Shown one piece after another: positions 1-5,182 of a stretch of DNA of 5,330 nt. This stretch comes from Syntrophomonadaceae bacterium (GTDB taxonomy: Bacteria > Bacillota_D > Dethiobacteria > DTU022). Position 1 is the stretch's first letter; each line of letters starts with the position of its first letter. Below the pieces are notes generated by a model, which was not told the origin of the DNA, did not search any database, and saw nothing but the letters and a program-made list of their open reading frames with translations. The translations under genes and the position numbers were made by a program. The stretch spans positions 1 to 5,330 of the forward strand of contig PWUG01000070.1 in the NCBI GenBank assembly GCA_003562605.1. Direction: 5' to 3'.

Positions 1-55
1 AGGAGTTTCCTTCGACATCAGGCAGGGTGAAATCAACTAATGAATTAGGGCCGAT
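1..55 (-). other. Possible redoxin-like coding fragment at window edge, no start codon seen
   Basis: Downstream of gatB, one minus-strand frame reads GPNSLVDFTLPDVEGNS before leaving the window. The stretch DFTLPDVEGNS resembles the N-terminal strand of thioredoxin-fold peroxiredoxins and TlpA-like proteins (typically APDFTLPDxxG). No ATG, GTG or TTG start lies between this stretch and the in-frame TAA/TGA inside the gatB end, and no Shine-Dalgarno sequence is visible. It could be a gene with a rare start, a decayed or frameshifted gene, or chance. Only about 18 residues are available, so this is a weak call. Confidence 0.22.
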
Positions 56-63
56 TGAACCAT

Positions 64-1497
64 TTAAGAATTTATTTTTTTCACAAGCAGTTCATTAACC
101 AGTTGCGGGTTGGCCTTGCCTTTGGTTTCCTTCATCACCTGGCCAACCAGAAAACCGATCACTTTGGTTTTGCCACTGCGGTATTTTTCGATACTGTCGG
201 GGTTATCAACCATTACCTTTTCAATAATTCCCTCAAGCTCTGACTGTTCGGAGATCTGCAGCAAACCTTCTTCTTCAACTATTTTTCGGGGCGGTTTACC
301 ACTTTTGAACGACTTCTCCAAAACATCCTTGGCGATTTTTCCGCTGATCAAATTTTCATCGATCATCTTCAGCAGGTCAGACATATCTTCGGGCTGAAAG
401 GAACACTGATCGACTTCCAGATCAGCGATATTCAATTGAGCCGTAAGTTCACCCATAACCCAGTTGCTGACCACCTTGGGGTTGTTATAGTATGCCAGGC
501 AAGCTTCGAAATAGTCGGCCAGGCATCTCGAACCTGTTAATACCTCTGCATCATAGCCGGGAAGGCCGTAATCGTCTTTGAAGCGGGCGGCCCTTGCTTC
601 GGCCATCTCGGGCAATGCGGCACGTGCTTCTTCAATCTCACCGGAGGTCAATTCAATGGGGGCCAGTTCAGGATCAGTAAAGCAGCGGTAGTCATGCGCT
701 TCCAGCTTACCGCGCATTACGAAAGTTTCCTGTTTGCTTTCTTCCCAACGCAGTGTTTGAGATATTACCTCATCACCACGGTTTAAAATAATGCCCTGCC
801 GCTTGATCTCGTGTTCCAATGATTTTTCAACTGCTTTAAAAGAGTTCATATTTTTAAGCTCGGTTTTACTGCCAAAAGCTTCTCTCCCTTCGGGGCGCAG
901 TGAAATATTTGCATCACAGCGAAGGCTGCCTTCCTCCATTTTACAGTCTGAAACCCGGGCATACTGAAGGATCCGTTTCAACTGCTCGAGGTAACGACGG
1001 GATTCACCCGGCGATCGCAGGTCGGGTTCTGTTACAATTTCGATTAGCGGCACTCCTGCCCGGTTATAATCGACCATCGATGCGTTTCCTCCGGGAGTAT
1101 GTACCAGCTTGCCGGCATCTTCCTCCATGTGGACCCGTCCGATACGAACAGTTTTAGGCCGGCCTTGATCATCTTCGACAGTTAGAAAACCTTTACGCCC
1201 AATAGGCTCAAAATATTGAGATATCTGGTAACCTTTTGGCATGTCGGGATAAAAATAATTCTTACGGTCAAAATAGCTGTGCAGGGCAATCTCGCAATTT
1301 AAGGCCAGTGAAGCGGTAAGCGCTTTCTGTACTGCATGCATATTCATTTGGGGCAGGGCCCCGGGAAAGCCGAGACAGACTGGACAGGTATTGACATTTG
1401 GTTCAGGAACAAAGCGGTTCGGGCAGGAGCAAAACAGCTTACTCTCAGTCAGGAGCTCGACGTGAACTTCAAGTCCAATCACAACTTCATATGCCAT
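64..1497 (-). CDS. gatB: Asp/Glu-tRNA(Asn/Gln) amidotransferase subunit B (GatB)
   Basis: GatB is the kinase/transferase subunit of cytosolic GatCAB. It phosphorylates the Glu or Asp carried by misacylated tRNA(Gln)/tRNA(Asn) and transfers ammonia to it. The protein is 477 residues, the usual family length. Visible features are the N-terminal IGLEVHVEL strand (residues 7-15), a CxC...CxxC zinc-type cluster (C23, C25, C38, C41), HMEEDAGK (123-130), the family signature D143-x-N-R-x-G-x-P-L-I-E, SLRCDANIS (191-199) and a C-terminal YqeY-like tail ending GKANPQLVNELL. H12 and E125 fall at positions I recall as metal-binding in the Staphylococcus aureus enzyme. The usual RYFPEPDL motif is RCFTDPEL here (271-278). 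The ATG at 1497 is preferred over an in-frame ATG seven codons upstream, because AAGGAAG precedes it at good spacing and the protein then begins MAYEVVIGLEVHVE, as family members do. It is last in gatCAB, 21 bases after gatA. Confidence 0.96.
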   Translation of the reverse strand: MAYEVVIGLEVHVELLTESKLFCSCPNRFVPEPNVNTCPVCLGFPGALPQMNMHAVQKALTASLALNCEIALHSYFDRKNYFYPDMPKGYQISQYFEPIGRKGFLTVEDDQGRPKTVRIGRVHMEEDAGKLVHTPGGNASMVDYNRAGVPLIEIVTEPDLRSPGESRRYLEQLKRILQYARVSDCKMEEGSLRCDANISLRPEGREAFGSKTELKNMNSFKAVEKSLEHEIKRQGIILNRGDEVISQTLRWEESKQETFVMRGKLEAHDYRCFTDPELAPIELTSGEIEEARAALPEMAEARAARFKDDYGLPGYDAEVLTGSRCLADYFEACLAYYNNPKVVSNWVMGELTAQLNIADLEVDQCSFQPEDMSDLLKMIDENLISGKIAKDVLEKSFKSGKPPRKIVEEEGLLQISEQSELEGIIEKVMVDNPDSIEKYRSGKTKVIGFLVGQVMKETKGKANPQLVNELLVKKINS

Positions 1498-1503
1498 GAA
1501 CAA

Positions 1504-1510
1504 CTTCCTT
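1504..1510 (-). promoter_or_regulatory. Ribosome binding site of gatB (decides the start)
   Basis: On the minus strand AAGGAAG lies six bases before the ATG at 1497. The alternative ATG at 1518, directly after the gatA stop, has no purine-rich sequence in front of it and would add seven non-conserved residues. Confidence 0.75.
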
Positions 1511-1518
1511 TCTATCAT

Positions 1519-2952
1519 TTACGATATCCCGTGCGGGAAAAGATTGATTTCCCGGATCACCTGGTCACCAACCAGAGCCAGCAATGCCTCGCTGAAAGGC
1601 CGGCCAACCAACTGCAATCCGACAGGAAGCTTTCCTGCCTGCCCTGCCGGCAGGCATATTGAAGGTAATCCGGACAGGCTGACCGGCGCGCAGAAAAGGT
1701 CATCTTCCCAGGCCTGGAGAAAATCTGTTTCTTCGGTAATAAGTCTGGGTAGCGTTTTAACTGCCGGCAGCATCAGCAGGTCACATTTGGCAAGGGCATT
1801 TGCAAATTCCTGGCGCACCAGGTTCCAGATCTTAAGGGCCTGACGGTAATATAAATCATAGTTGCCCTTGCTCAGCAGCAGTGTTCCAAATATACTGCGG
1901 CGGCGAGCTTCCCTGCCAAAGGTGCAGCTTCGCGTTTTCCGGTAGAGCTCTTCCAGATCACCTGCATCTTCAGCTGTGCCGAATCGAATGCCATCAAAAC
2001 GGGAGTGATTTGAAGAAGCCTCAGCCAGGGCAATAACATAATAGGCCTGCAACGCTTCCGGCAATAAGGCTAACTCGAGCTCGACAATTTCGAAACCCTT
2101 TTTAGTAAATTCTTCCCGGGCCTGATCCAAAATATCGCGTTGGCCGTAATCCAGGTAATCGAAAATAGCGGCAGGGTAGCCGATTTTTATACCCTTAACC
2201 TCTGTAAAATCGCTCTTTCCGCCTAATCTTTCTTTGCAAATAGCAGTGGACGCATCGCGCTTGTCGAAGCCTGAAACTATTTCCAGAGCATGGATGATAT
2301 TTTCGCCTGAGATTGCTGTAATGCCCACCTGGCCGAATGAACTGCAAAAAGTAGTCAGGCCGTAACGGGAAATCCTCCCCATTGTGGGACGCAAACCAAC
2401 TACACCGCAGTGCGAAGCACCCTGACGGAGTGCGCCGCCACTGTCGCTGTCAATGGCAAGCATGCAGACTCCTGTGGCCACCGCTGCGGCTCCTGCACTG
2501 CCTGCCGTACGTTCAACATCCCAGGGATTCGCCGTTGGCCCGTCCGGCGAAGAAGCCGTAGTCGAACCTAAACTCATATCGTCCAGATTGGTCTTACCGA
2601 CTATTATTGCGCCGGCATTCATCAATCTTTCTAATGCGGTGGCAGTGTAAGGGGAGGGGAATTTTTTAAACGCTGCAGACCCTAAACCTGTCGGTAAAAC
2701 TCCATAACAAATATCATCTTTTACCGCTACCGGCACCCCGGCTAATGGCAAACTCTTACCATTTGCAACTTTCCGGTCGACAGCATCAGCCTGTTCAAGA
2801 GCATCAATTCCGGATATACAGGTAAAAATATTAAGACCCTCGTTCAGCACAGAACAGTTTTTTAGCGTTTTTTCAATCAGCCGGCGGGCAGTTATCTCAC
2901 CATGGCAAACTGCTTCTGCTACCTGGTTAATGGATAATTTCCTTAGCTCCAC
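1519..2952 (-). CDS. gatA: Amidotransferase subunit A (GatA), nucleophile Ser replaced by Ala
   Basis: GatA is the amidase-signature glutaminase subunit of GatCAB; it releases ammonia from glutamine and channels it to GatB. The 477-residue protein is recognisable throughout: GVPVAVKDD with the triad Lys (K78), GAIIVGKTNLDD (114-125), NPWDVERT (142-149), CGVVGLRPTMGRISRYGL (182-199), an AEASSNHSRFDGIRFG segment and a C-terminal LPVGLQLVGRPF. Two catalytic elements are altered. The GGSSGGSAAA loop that carries the cis-Ser is three residues shorter (AGSAGAAA, 150-157). The nucleophile motif SDTGGSIRQPA reads SDSGGALRQGA, with A174 (codon GCA) at the Ser position. By family knowledge this should abolish or greatly weaken glutaminase activity, although the frame is otherwise intact and well conserved. 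The start is GTG with AGGAGG six bases upstream. It lies 28 bases after gatC. It may be a second, ammonia-using or non-canonical GatA. Confidence 0.9.
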   Translation of the reverse strand: MELRKLSINQVAEAVCHGEITARRLIEKTLKNCSVLNEGLNIFTCISGIDALEQADAVDRKVANGKSLPLAGVPVAVKDDICYGVLPTGLGSAAFKKFPSPYTATALERLMNAGAIIVGKTNLDDMSLGSTTASSPDGPTANPWDVERTAGSAGAAAVATGVCMLAIDSDSGGALRQGASHCGVVGLRPTMGRISRYGLTTFCSSFGQVGITAISGENIIHALEIVSGFDKRDASTAICKERLGGKSDFTEVKGIKIGYPAAIFDYLDYGQRDILDQAREEFTKKGFEIVELELALLPEALQAYYVIALAEASSNHSRFDGIRFGTAEDAGDLEELYRKTRSCTFGREARRRSIFGTLLLSKGNYDLYYRQALKIWNLVRQEFANALAKCDLLMLPAVKTLPRLITEETDFLQAWEDDLFCAPVSLSGLPSICLPAGQAGKLPVGLQLVGRPFSEALLALVGDQVIREINLFPHGIS

Positions 2953-2980
2953 TATAATCCTCCTGTCTTCTGATTCCCAA

Positions 2981-3265
2981 TTATTCTATGATTGGTGGGA
3001 CCAGGTAAAAACCACCTGTAAAATCAGGCGCTGCTTCCTGCAATTCAGCCAGGTCGCCTTGCCGGGCTAAGTCTTCCCGAAAGATGTTAACAGCACCATG
3101 GCTGATCAAAACCTGCTCGGTTTCAGTTGTATCAACCGCCAGCATGGGTTTTAGCCACTGCAGAAATTTATTTAATTCCGTGTCCAATTCTTCCCGCTCT
3201 TTCGGTGTAATTTCGATTTTGATCATCTTAATCGCCTTTTCCAATCCTGATTGTATATCTGCCAA
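2981..3265 (-). CDS. gatC: Amidotransferase subunit C (GatC), probable TTG start
   Basis: GatC is the small subunit that clamps GatA and GatB together. With the TTG start at 3265 the protein is 94 residues, the usual GatC length. The core EITPKEREELDTELNKFLQWL matches the family's LELTEEE...LNxIL helix, and the end APDFTGGFYLVPPIIE matches APDxxDGFFxVPKVLE. The start is uncertain. The only ATG in frame (3226, 81 residues) would cut into the conserved AKLARLEL-type helix, which here reads IKMIKIEI. A TTG at 3304 gives 107 residues but lacks a Shine-Dalgarno. The TTG at 3265 gives the expected N-terminal length and has GCGGGTGAT upstream, which fits the extended anti-SD complement. It is the first gene of gatCAB. 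No strong promoter was found upstream. Overall divergence is higher than for gatB. Confidence 0.85.
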   Translation of the reverse strand: MADIQSGLEKAIKMIKIEITPKEREELDTELNKFLQWLKPMLAVDTTETEQVLISHGAVNIFREDLARQGDLAELQEAAPDFTGGFYLVPPIIE

Positions 3266-3269
3266 AAGT

Positions 3270-3278
3270 ATCACCCGC
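3270..3278 (-). promoter_or_regulatory. Probable ribosome binding site of gatC
   Basis: On the minus strand GCGGGTGAT precedes the TTG at 3265 by four bases. It can pair with the AGGTGATC portion of the extended anti-Shine-Dalgarno complement. This supports the TTG start, but the match is not as strong as for the neighbouring genes. Confidence 0.4.
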
Positions 3279-3403
3279 TGTTCATATAAACTTGAATATA
3301 TCAAATTGAGGACCCATTCGCATTAATTCGTGAAAAAAGGACAGAACCCTACCCCCTCATTTAAAAATTACTATTCATTTTCAGGACAAAAAAATATCGC
3401 AAT

Positions 3404-3452
3404 AAAAAAAAGTGGATATCCATAACAACCGGAACTTAGCACCGGCCATTAC
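3404..3452 (-). terminator. Probable terminator after the macro-domain gene
   Basis: Read on the minus strand, UAAUGGCCGG (3451-3442) can pair with CCGGUUGUUA (3432-3423), with several G-U pairs and a 9-base loop. It is followed by a small TGGATATCCA palindrome and a run of eight U (3411-3404). The U run starts about 11 bases after the main stem, so it is not a textbook terminator. It sits between the macro-domain stop and gatC. The wider gap to gatC also holds a G-rich stretch and a second U-rich run, but no clear T-box or riboswitch. Confidence 0.42.
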
Positions 3453-3491
3453 CTGGAACCCTTTACTTTTTTAAGAACGGATCTGTTTTAC

Positions 3492-4028
3492 CTAATCGCC
3501 AAATGTTTTATCCATGCTTTGTTTATGTATTTCCAGCGCCCTGTCATCATAGAGTACAAAGCGGATCAATTTAACCGTGTGCAGCTCGGGGACAACTTCT
3601 TCAATGGTCCGAAAAGCAACTTCAGCAGCATCTTCCATCGGGTAGCCAAAGGCGCCTGTTGAGATTGACGGGAAGGCAACCGACTCGATCCTGGAATCTT
3701 CCGCCAGGCGCAGGGCATTACGATAGCAATCTGCAAGGAGCTTATCTTCAGGCTTATCAATACCAAAAACAGGGCCAAGGCAGTGTATCACATACCGGTT
3801 AGGCAAATTATGGCCTCCCGTAATCACTGCTTCTCCAGGTTTAATCGGTGCCATGGGGCGGCCCTCTGCTTCCAGCCCTGGTCCTGCCGCGCGATGCAGA
3901 GCTCCGGCTACCCCGCCGCCGGGACGCAGCTGGGCATTGGCAGCGTTAACAACTGCTACTATATCCGCCTGTGCAGCTATATCGCCACTTAAGCACTCAA
4001 TAGTCACTCCGCAAAATTCTCTTTTCAT
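3492..4028 (-). CDS. Macro-domain (ADP-ribose-binding) protein
   Basis: This is a single-domain, 178-residue macro protein, presumably cytosolic, of the type that binds ADP-ribose and often removes it from proteins or deacetylates O-acetyl-ADP-ribose. In order: GDIAAQADIVAVVNAAN (15-31) with the adenine- and ribose-contacting segments, the Gly-rich loop PGGGVAGALHRAAG (36-49), a NRYVIHCLGP strand (77-86), and the phosphate loop PSISTGAFGYP (120-130). The position that is a catalytic Asp in MacroD/YmdB proteins (GGVDxAIH) is Ala41 here, as in Af1521-like members, so hydrolase activity cannot be assumed. The ATG start has AAGGAGG upstream; the stop is TAG. It appears to be a single-gene unit, with its own promoter overlapping the terminator of the selenoprotein operon and a probable terminator before gatC. 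No ADP-ribosyltransferase partner lies in the window. Confidence 0.93.
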   Translation of the reverse strand: MKREFCGVTIECLSGDIAAQADIVAVVNAANAQLRPGGGVAGALHRAAGPGLEAEGRPMAPIKPGEAVITGGHNLPNRYVIHCLGPVFGIDKPEDKLLADCYRNALRLAEDSRIESVAFPSISTGAFGYPMEDAAEVAFRTIEEVVPELHTVKLIRFVLYDDRALEIHKQSMDKTFGD

Positions 4029-4054
4029 TTAAACCAGACCTCCTTTTCACCCCT

Positions 4055-4083
4055 ATTATGACAAAAAGGCCCGGAAGAATCAA
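4055..4083 (-). promoter_or_regulatory. Sigma-A-type promoter for the macro-domain gene, nested in a terminator
   Basis: Minus-strand TTGATT (4083-4078) and CATAAT (4060-4055) are separated by exactly 17 bases. The -35 lies in the loop of the upstream operon's terminator hairpin, the spacer contains the 3' stem arm and U run, and the -10 follows immediately. The -10 lies about 26 bases from the macro-domain ATG at 4028, leaving a short leader with AAAAGGAGG. Confidence 0.6.
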
Positions 4084-4093
4084 ACCCCGGGCC
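4063..4093 (-). terminator. Rho-independent terminator of the selenoprotein operon
   Basis: On the minus strand GGCCCGG (4093-4087) pairs perfectly with CCGGGCC (4074-4068) across a 12-base loop, and the stem is followed directly by five U (4067-4063). It lies about 30 bases after the TAG of the ArsC/Spx-like gene. Confidence 0.88.
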
Positions 4094-4125
4094 ACGAATG
4101 CTTATTGGATTTATCTTTTTAACAA

Positions 4126-4473
4126 CTACTCAATCATCTCCGCATATTGATCGGGATAAAAACCTACCACCAGTTTCCTGCCGTCAGTAAGCAGGGGCCG
4201 GTGCATTATTTTCGGGTTCTCATTGATCAGGTTTGCTGCTTCCTCACTTCCAATATTGCCAACGTCCAGCCCAAGTTTTTTAAACCCCACACTTTTAGGG
4301 TTAAGCATTTCTTCAACAGCAAGGCCACCTATGGAGGCAAGTTCATTTAGTTCCTTCGCGTCTAAAGGCTGTTTTAAAATATTGCGATACTGGTAATCCA
4401 CTCCCTGTTCCGAAAGCCACGCTTTCGCTTTGCGACAGGTCGTTCAGGCCGGAAAACAGAAAAAAGTTATCAA
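4126..4473 (-). CDS. ArsC/Spx-family thioredoxin-fold selenoprotein (Sec10-x-x-Cys13)
   Basis: Reading through one in-frame TGA gives a 115-residue protein of normal ArsC/Spx-family length. It begins MITFFCFPAUTTCRKAKAWL, against the family pattern of roughly MIxxYGYPxCxTCRKAKxWL. The TGA (4446-4444) falls on the first Cys of CxxC, giving U10-T-T-C13. The family core follows, ending with KIMHRPLLTDGRKLVVGF, where R92-P93 is the conserved Arg-Pro. The TTG start at 4473 has AAGGAGG seven bases upstream. Without readthrough only a C-terminal piece from 4401, lacking the whole active site, would be called. A SECIS-like hairpin follows the TGA. The gene starts 19 bases after the peroxiredoxin stop and shares its terminator. 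Whether it reduces arsenate, acts like Spx/YffB-type proteins or serves the peroxiredoxin cannot be told. Sec insertion is inferred, not shown. Confidence 0.85.
4404..4446 (-). promoter_or_regulatory. Bacterial SECIS-like hairpin for Sec10 of the ArsC/Spx-like gene
   Basis: Directly downstream of the UGA, the mRNA can form a lower stem CCUGU/ACAGG and a 6-bp upper stem CGAAAG/CUUUCG, capped by the 5-base loop CGUGG. A loop G sits 24 bases after the UGA, within the roughly 16-37 base range known for bacterial SECIS elements, and is among the first two loop bases. The structure lies wholly within coding sequence, as expected in bacteria. It was folded by eye. Confidence 0.65.
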
Positions 4474-4480
4474 GAACTAT

Positions 4481-4487
4481 CCTCCTT
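4481..4487 (-). promoter_or_regulatory. Ribosome binding site of the ArsC/Spx-like gene (decides the TTG start)
   Basis: Minus-strand AAGGAGG lies seven bases before the TTG at 4473, in the short gap after the peroxiredoxin stop. This near-perfect site upstream of the TGA is strong evidence that translation starts there and must pass through the TGA. Confidence 0.85.
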
Positions 4488-4492
4488 CCCGC

Positions 4493-5089
4493 TTAGTCCC
4501 CAATTTTCCAGGTTTCCCAAACCCTGCCGACGAGCTCAGGGCCGGGCTTGAGGGTTTTCTTGCCCGGCTGCCAGCCCGCAGGAGTCGGTTCTCCTGTCTT
4601 ACGTACATGTTGGAAAGCCTGGACCTGGCGGACCAACTCGGCAAAATTACGCCCTACCGGCGGTGTTAAAACTTCCATAGCCTGGATCACACCATCGGGA
4701 TCAATCAGGAAACGGCCCCTGACATTAACACCGCCTGCTTCATCGTAAACACCGTAAAGGCTGCCGATACTGCCACCTGTGTCGGACAACATCGGGAAAG
4801 GGACTCCGCCCTCGACCATCTTCGACAGCTCAACTTCCTGCCAGATCTTATGAGTAAACTGGCTGTCAACACTGCATGACAGCACTTCTACACCAAGATC
4901 CTGTAATTCATTATACCTGGCGGCAACTGACGCCAATTCAGTCGGTCAAACAAAGGTAAAATCGCCGGGATAAAAACAGATAACCACCCATTTATCTTTA
5001 TAATCCGACAGCTTAACCTTTTTAAAACCACCTTCTACAAATGCATTTGCTTCAAAATCAGGTGCCTTCTGGCCAACTTTTACGCTCAT
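4493..5089 (-). CDS. AhpC/Prx1-family peroxiredoxin selenoprotein (peroxidatic Sec48)
   Basis: Peroxiredoxins reduce peroxides through a peroxidatic Cys in a thioredoxin fold. From the ATG at 5089 (GGGGAGG eight bases upstream) a 198-residue frame opens [17 protein letters not shown] and reaches [16 protein letters not shown]. The TGA (4948-4946) replaces exactly the peroxidatic Cys of FTFVCPTEL, giving U48. Family features continue on both sides: P41 and T45 of the PxxxTxxC motif, [11 protein letters not shown] (73-83), [18 protein letters not shown] with R124, [10 protein letters not shown] and PGKKTLKP. The usual resolving-Cys segment GEVCPANW is GEPTPAGW (T169 at the Cys site), so resolution must use another thiol, such as C38, C72 or an outside partner. 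Ordinary gene calling would start at the TTG at 4936 and lose the active site. It is first in a two-gene operon. Selenium-containing peroxiredoxins are known in anaerobic Firmicutes; Sec insertion here is inferred. Confidence 0.9.
4917..4948 (-). promoter_or_regulatory. Candidate SECIS hairpin for Sec48 of the peroxiredoxin
   Basis: Downstream of the UGA, UUGGCG (bases 10-15 after it) can pair with CGCCAG (24-29), leaving an 8-base loop UCAGUUGC with a G at base 19. A competing fold pairs CGACUGA (2-8) with UCAGUUG (16-22) around a loop containing GG. Only the first has its loop in the normal distance range. Support is weaker than for the second gene because the two folds are mutually exclusive. 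Confidence 0.45.
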
Positions 5090-5153
5090 ATTAACAACCT
5101 CCCCGTAAAGTTTTTATATGTTTATATATTCTATATTTTAATAATGTTTCCTG

Positions 5154-5182
5154 CATATATAAAAGATTATTATCCGTATCAA
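5154..5182 (-). promoter_or_regulatory. Candidate promoter of the selenoprotein operon
   Basis: Minus-strand TTGATA (5182-5177) and TATATG (5159-5154) are 17 bases apart, upstream of an AT-rich leader of about 60 bases that ends in GGGGAGG (5104-5098) and the peroxiredoxin ATG. The -35 is good; the -10 is weaker. No convincing PerR, OxyR or Fur operator was recognised in the leader. Confidence 0.4.

Noticed and set aside
83..94. A third TGA-x-x-TGT (UxxC-like) in the redoxin-like frame overlapping the end of gatB
   Set aside because: A TAA immediately precedes it in the same frame, no start exists between them, and the bases are explained by the conserved gatB C-terminus.
3266..3491. T-box leader or riboswitch upstream of gatC
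   Set aside because: No GGTGGNACCGCG-type antiterminator sequence or recognisable aptamer was found; only a weak terminator and AT-rich sequence are visible.
3566..3778. A 70-codon minus-strand frame inside the macro-domain gene
   Set aside because: It overlaps the macro gene in another frame and its translation has no recognisable domain.
55..4748. Plus-strand open frames opposite gatB, gatA, gatC, the macro gene and the selenoprotein operon
   Set aside because: They lie antisense to well-conserved genes, encode no recognisable protein and lack convincing ribosome binding sites.
4126..4948. In-frame TGAs read as sequencing errors or pseudogene stops
   Set aside because: Both fall precisely on redox Cys codons, reading frames are otherwise intact on both sides, there is a strong Shine-Dalgarno upstream, and hairpins follow. 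Random damage would not hit the key Cys twice in adjacent genes.
64..5089. TGA reassigned to Trp or Gly (alternative genetic code)
   Set aside because: gatB, gatA, gatC and the macro gene contain no in-frame TGA and use TGG for Trp; TGA appears only at the two Cys-equivalent sites.
5090..5180. PerR or similar peroxide-response operator before the peroxiredoxin
   Set aside because: The leader is AT-rich with many partial dyads, but none matches the TTATAATNATTATAA consensus well enough to separate it from background.
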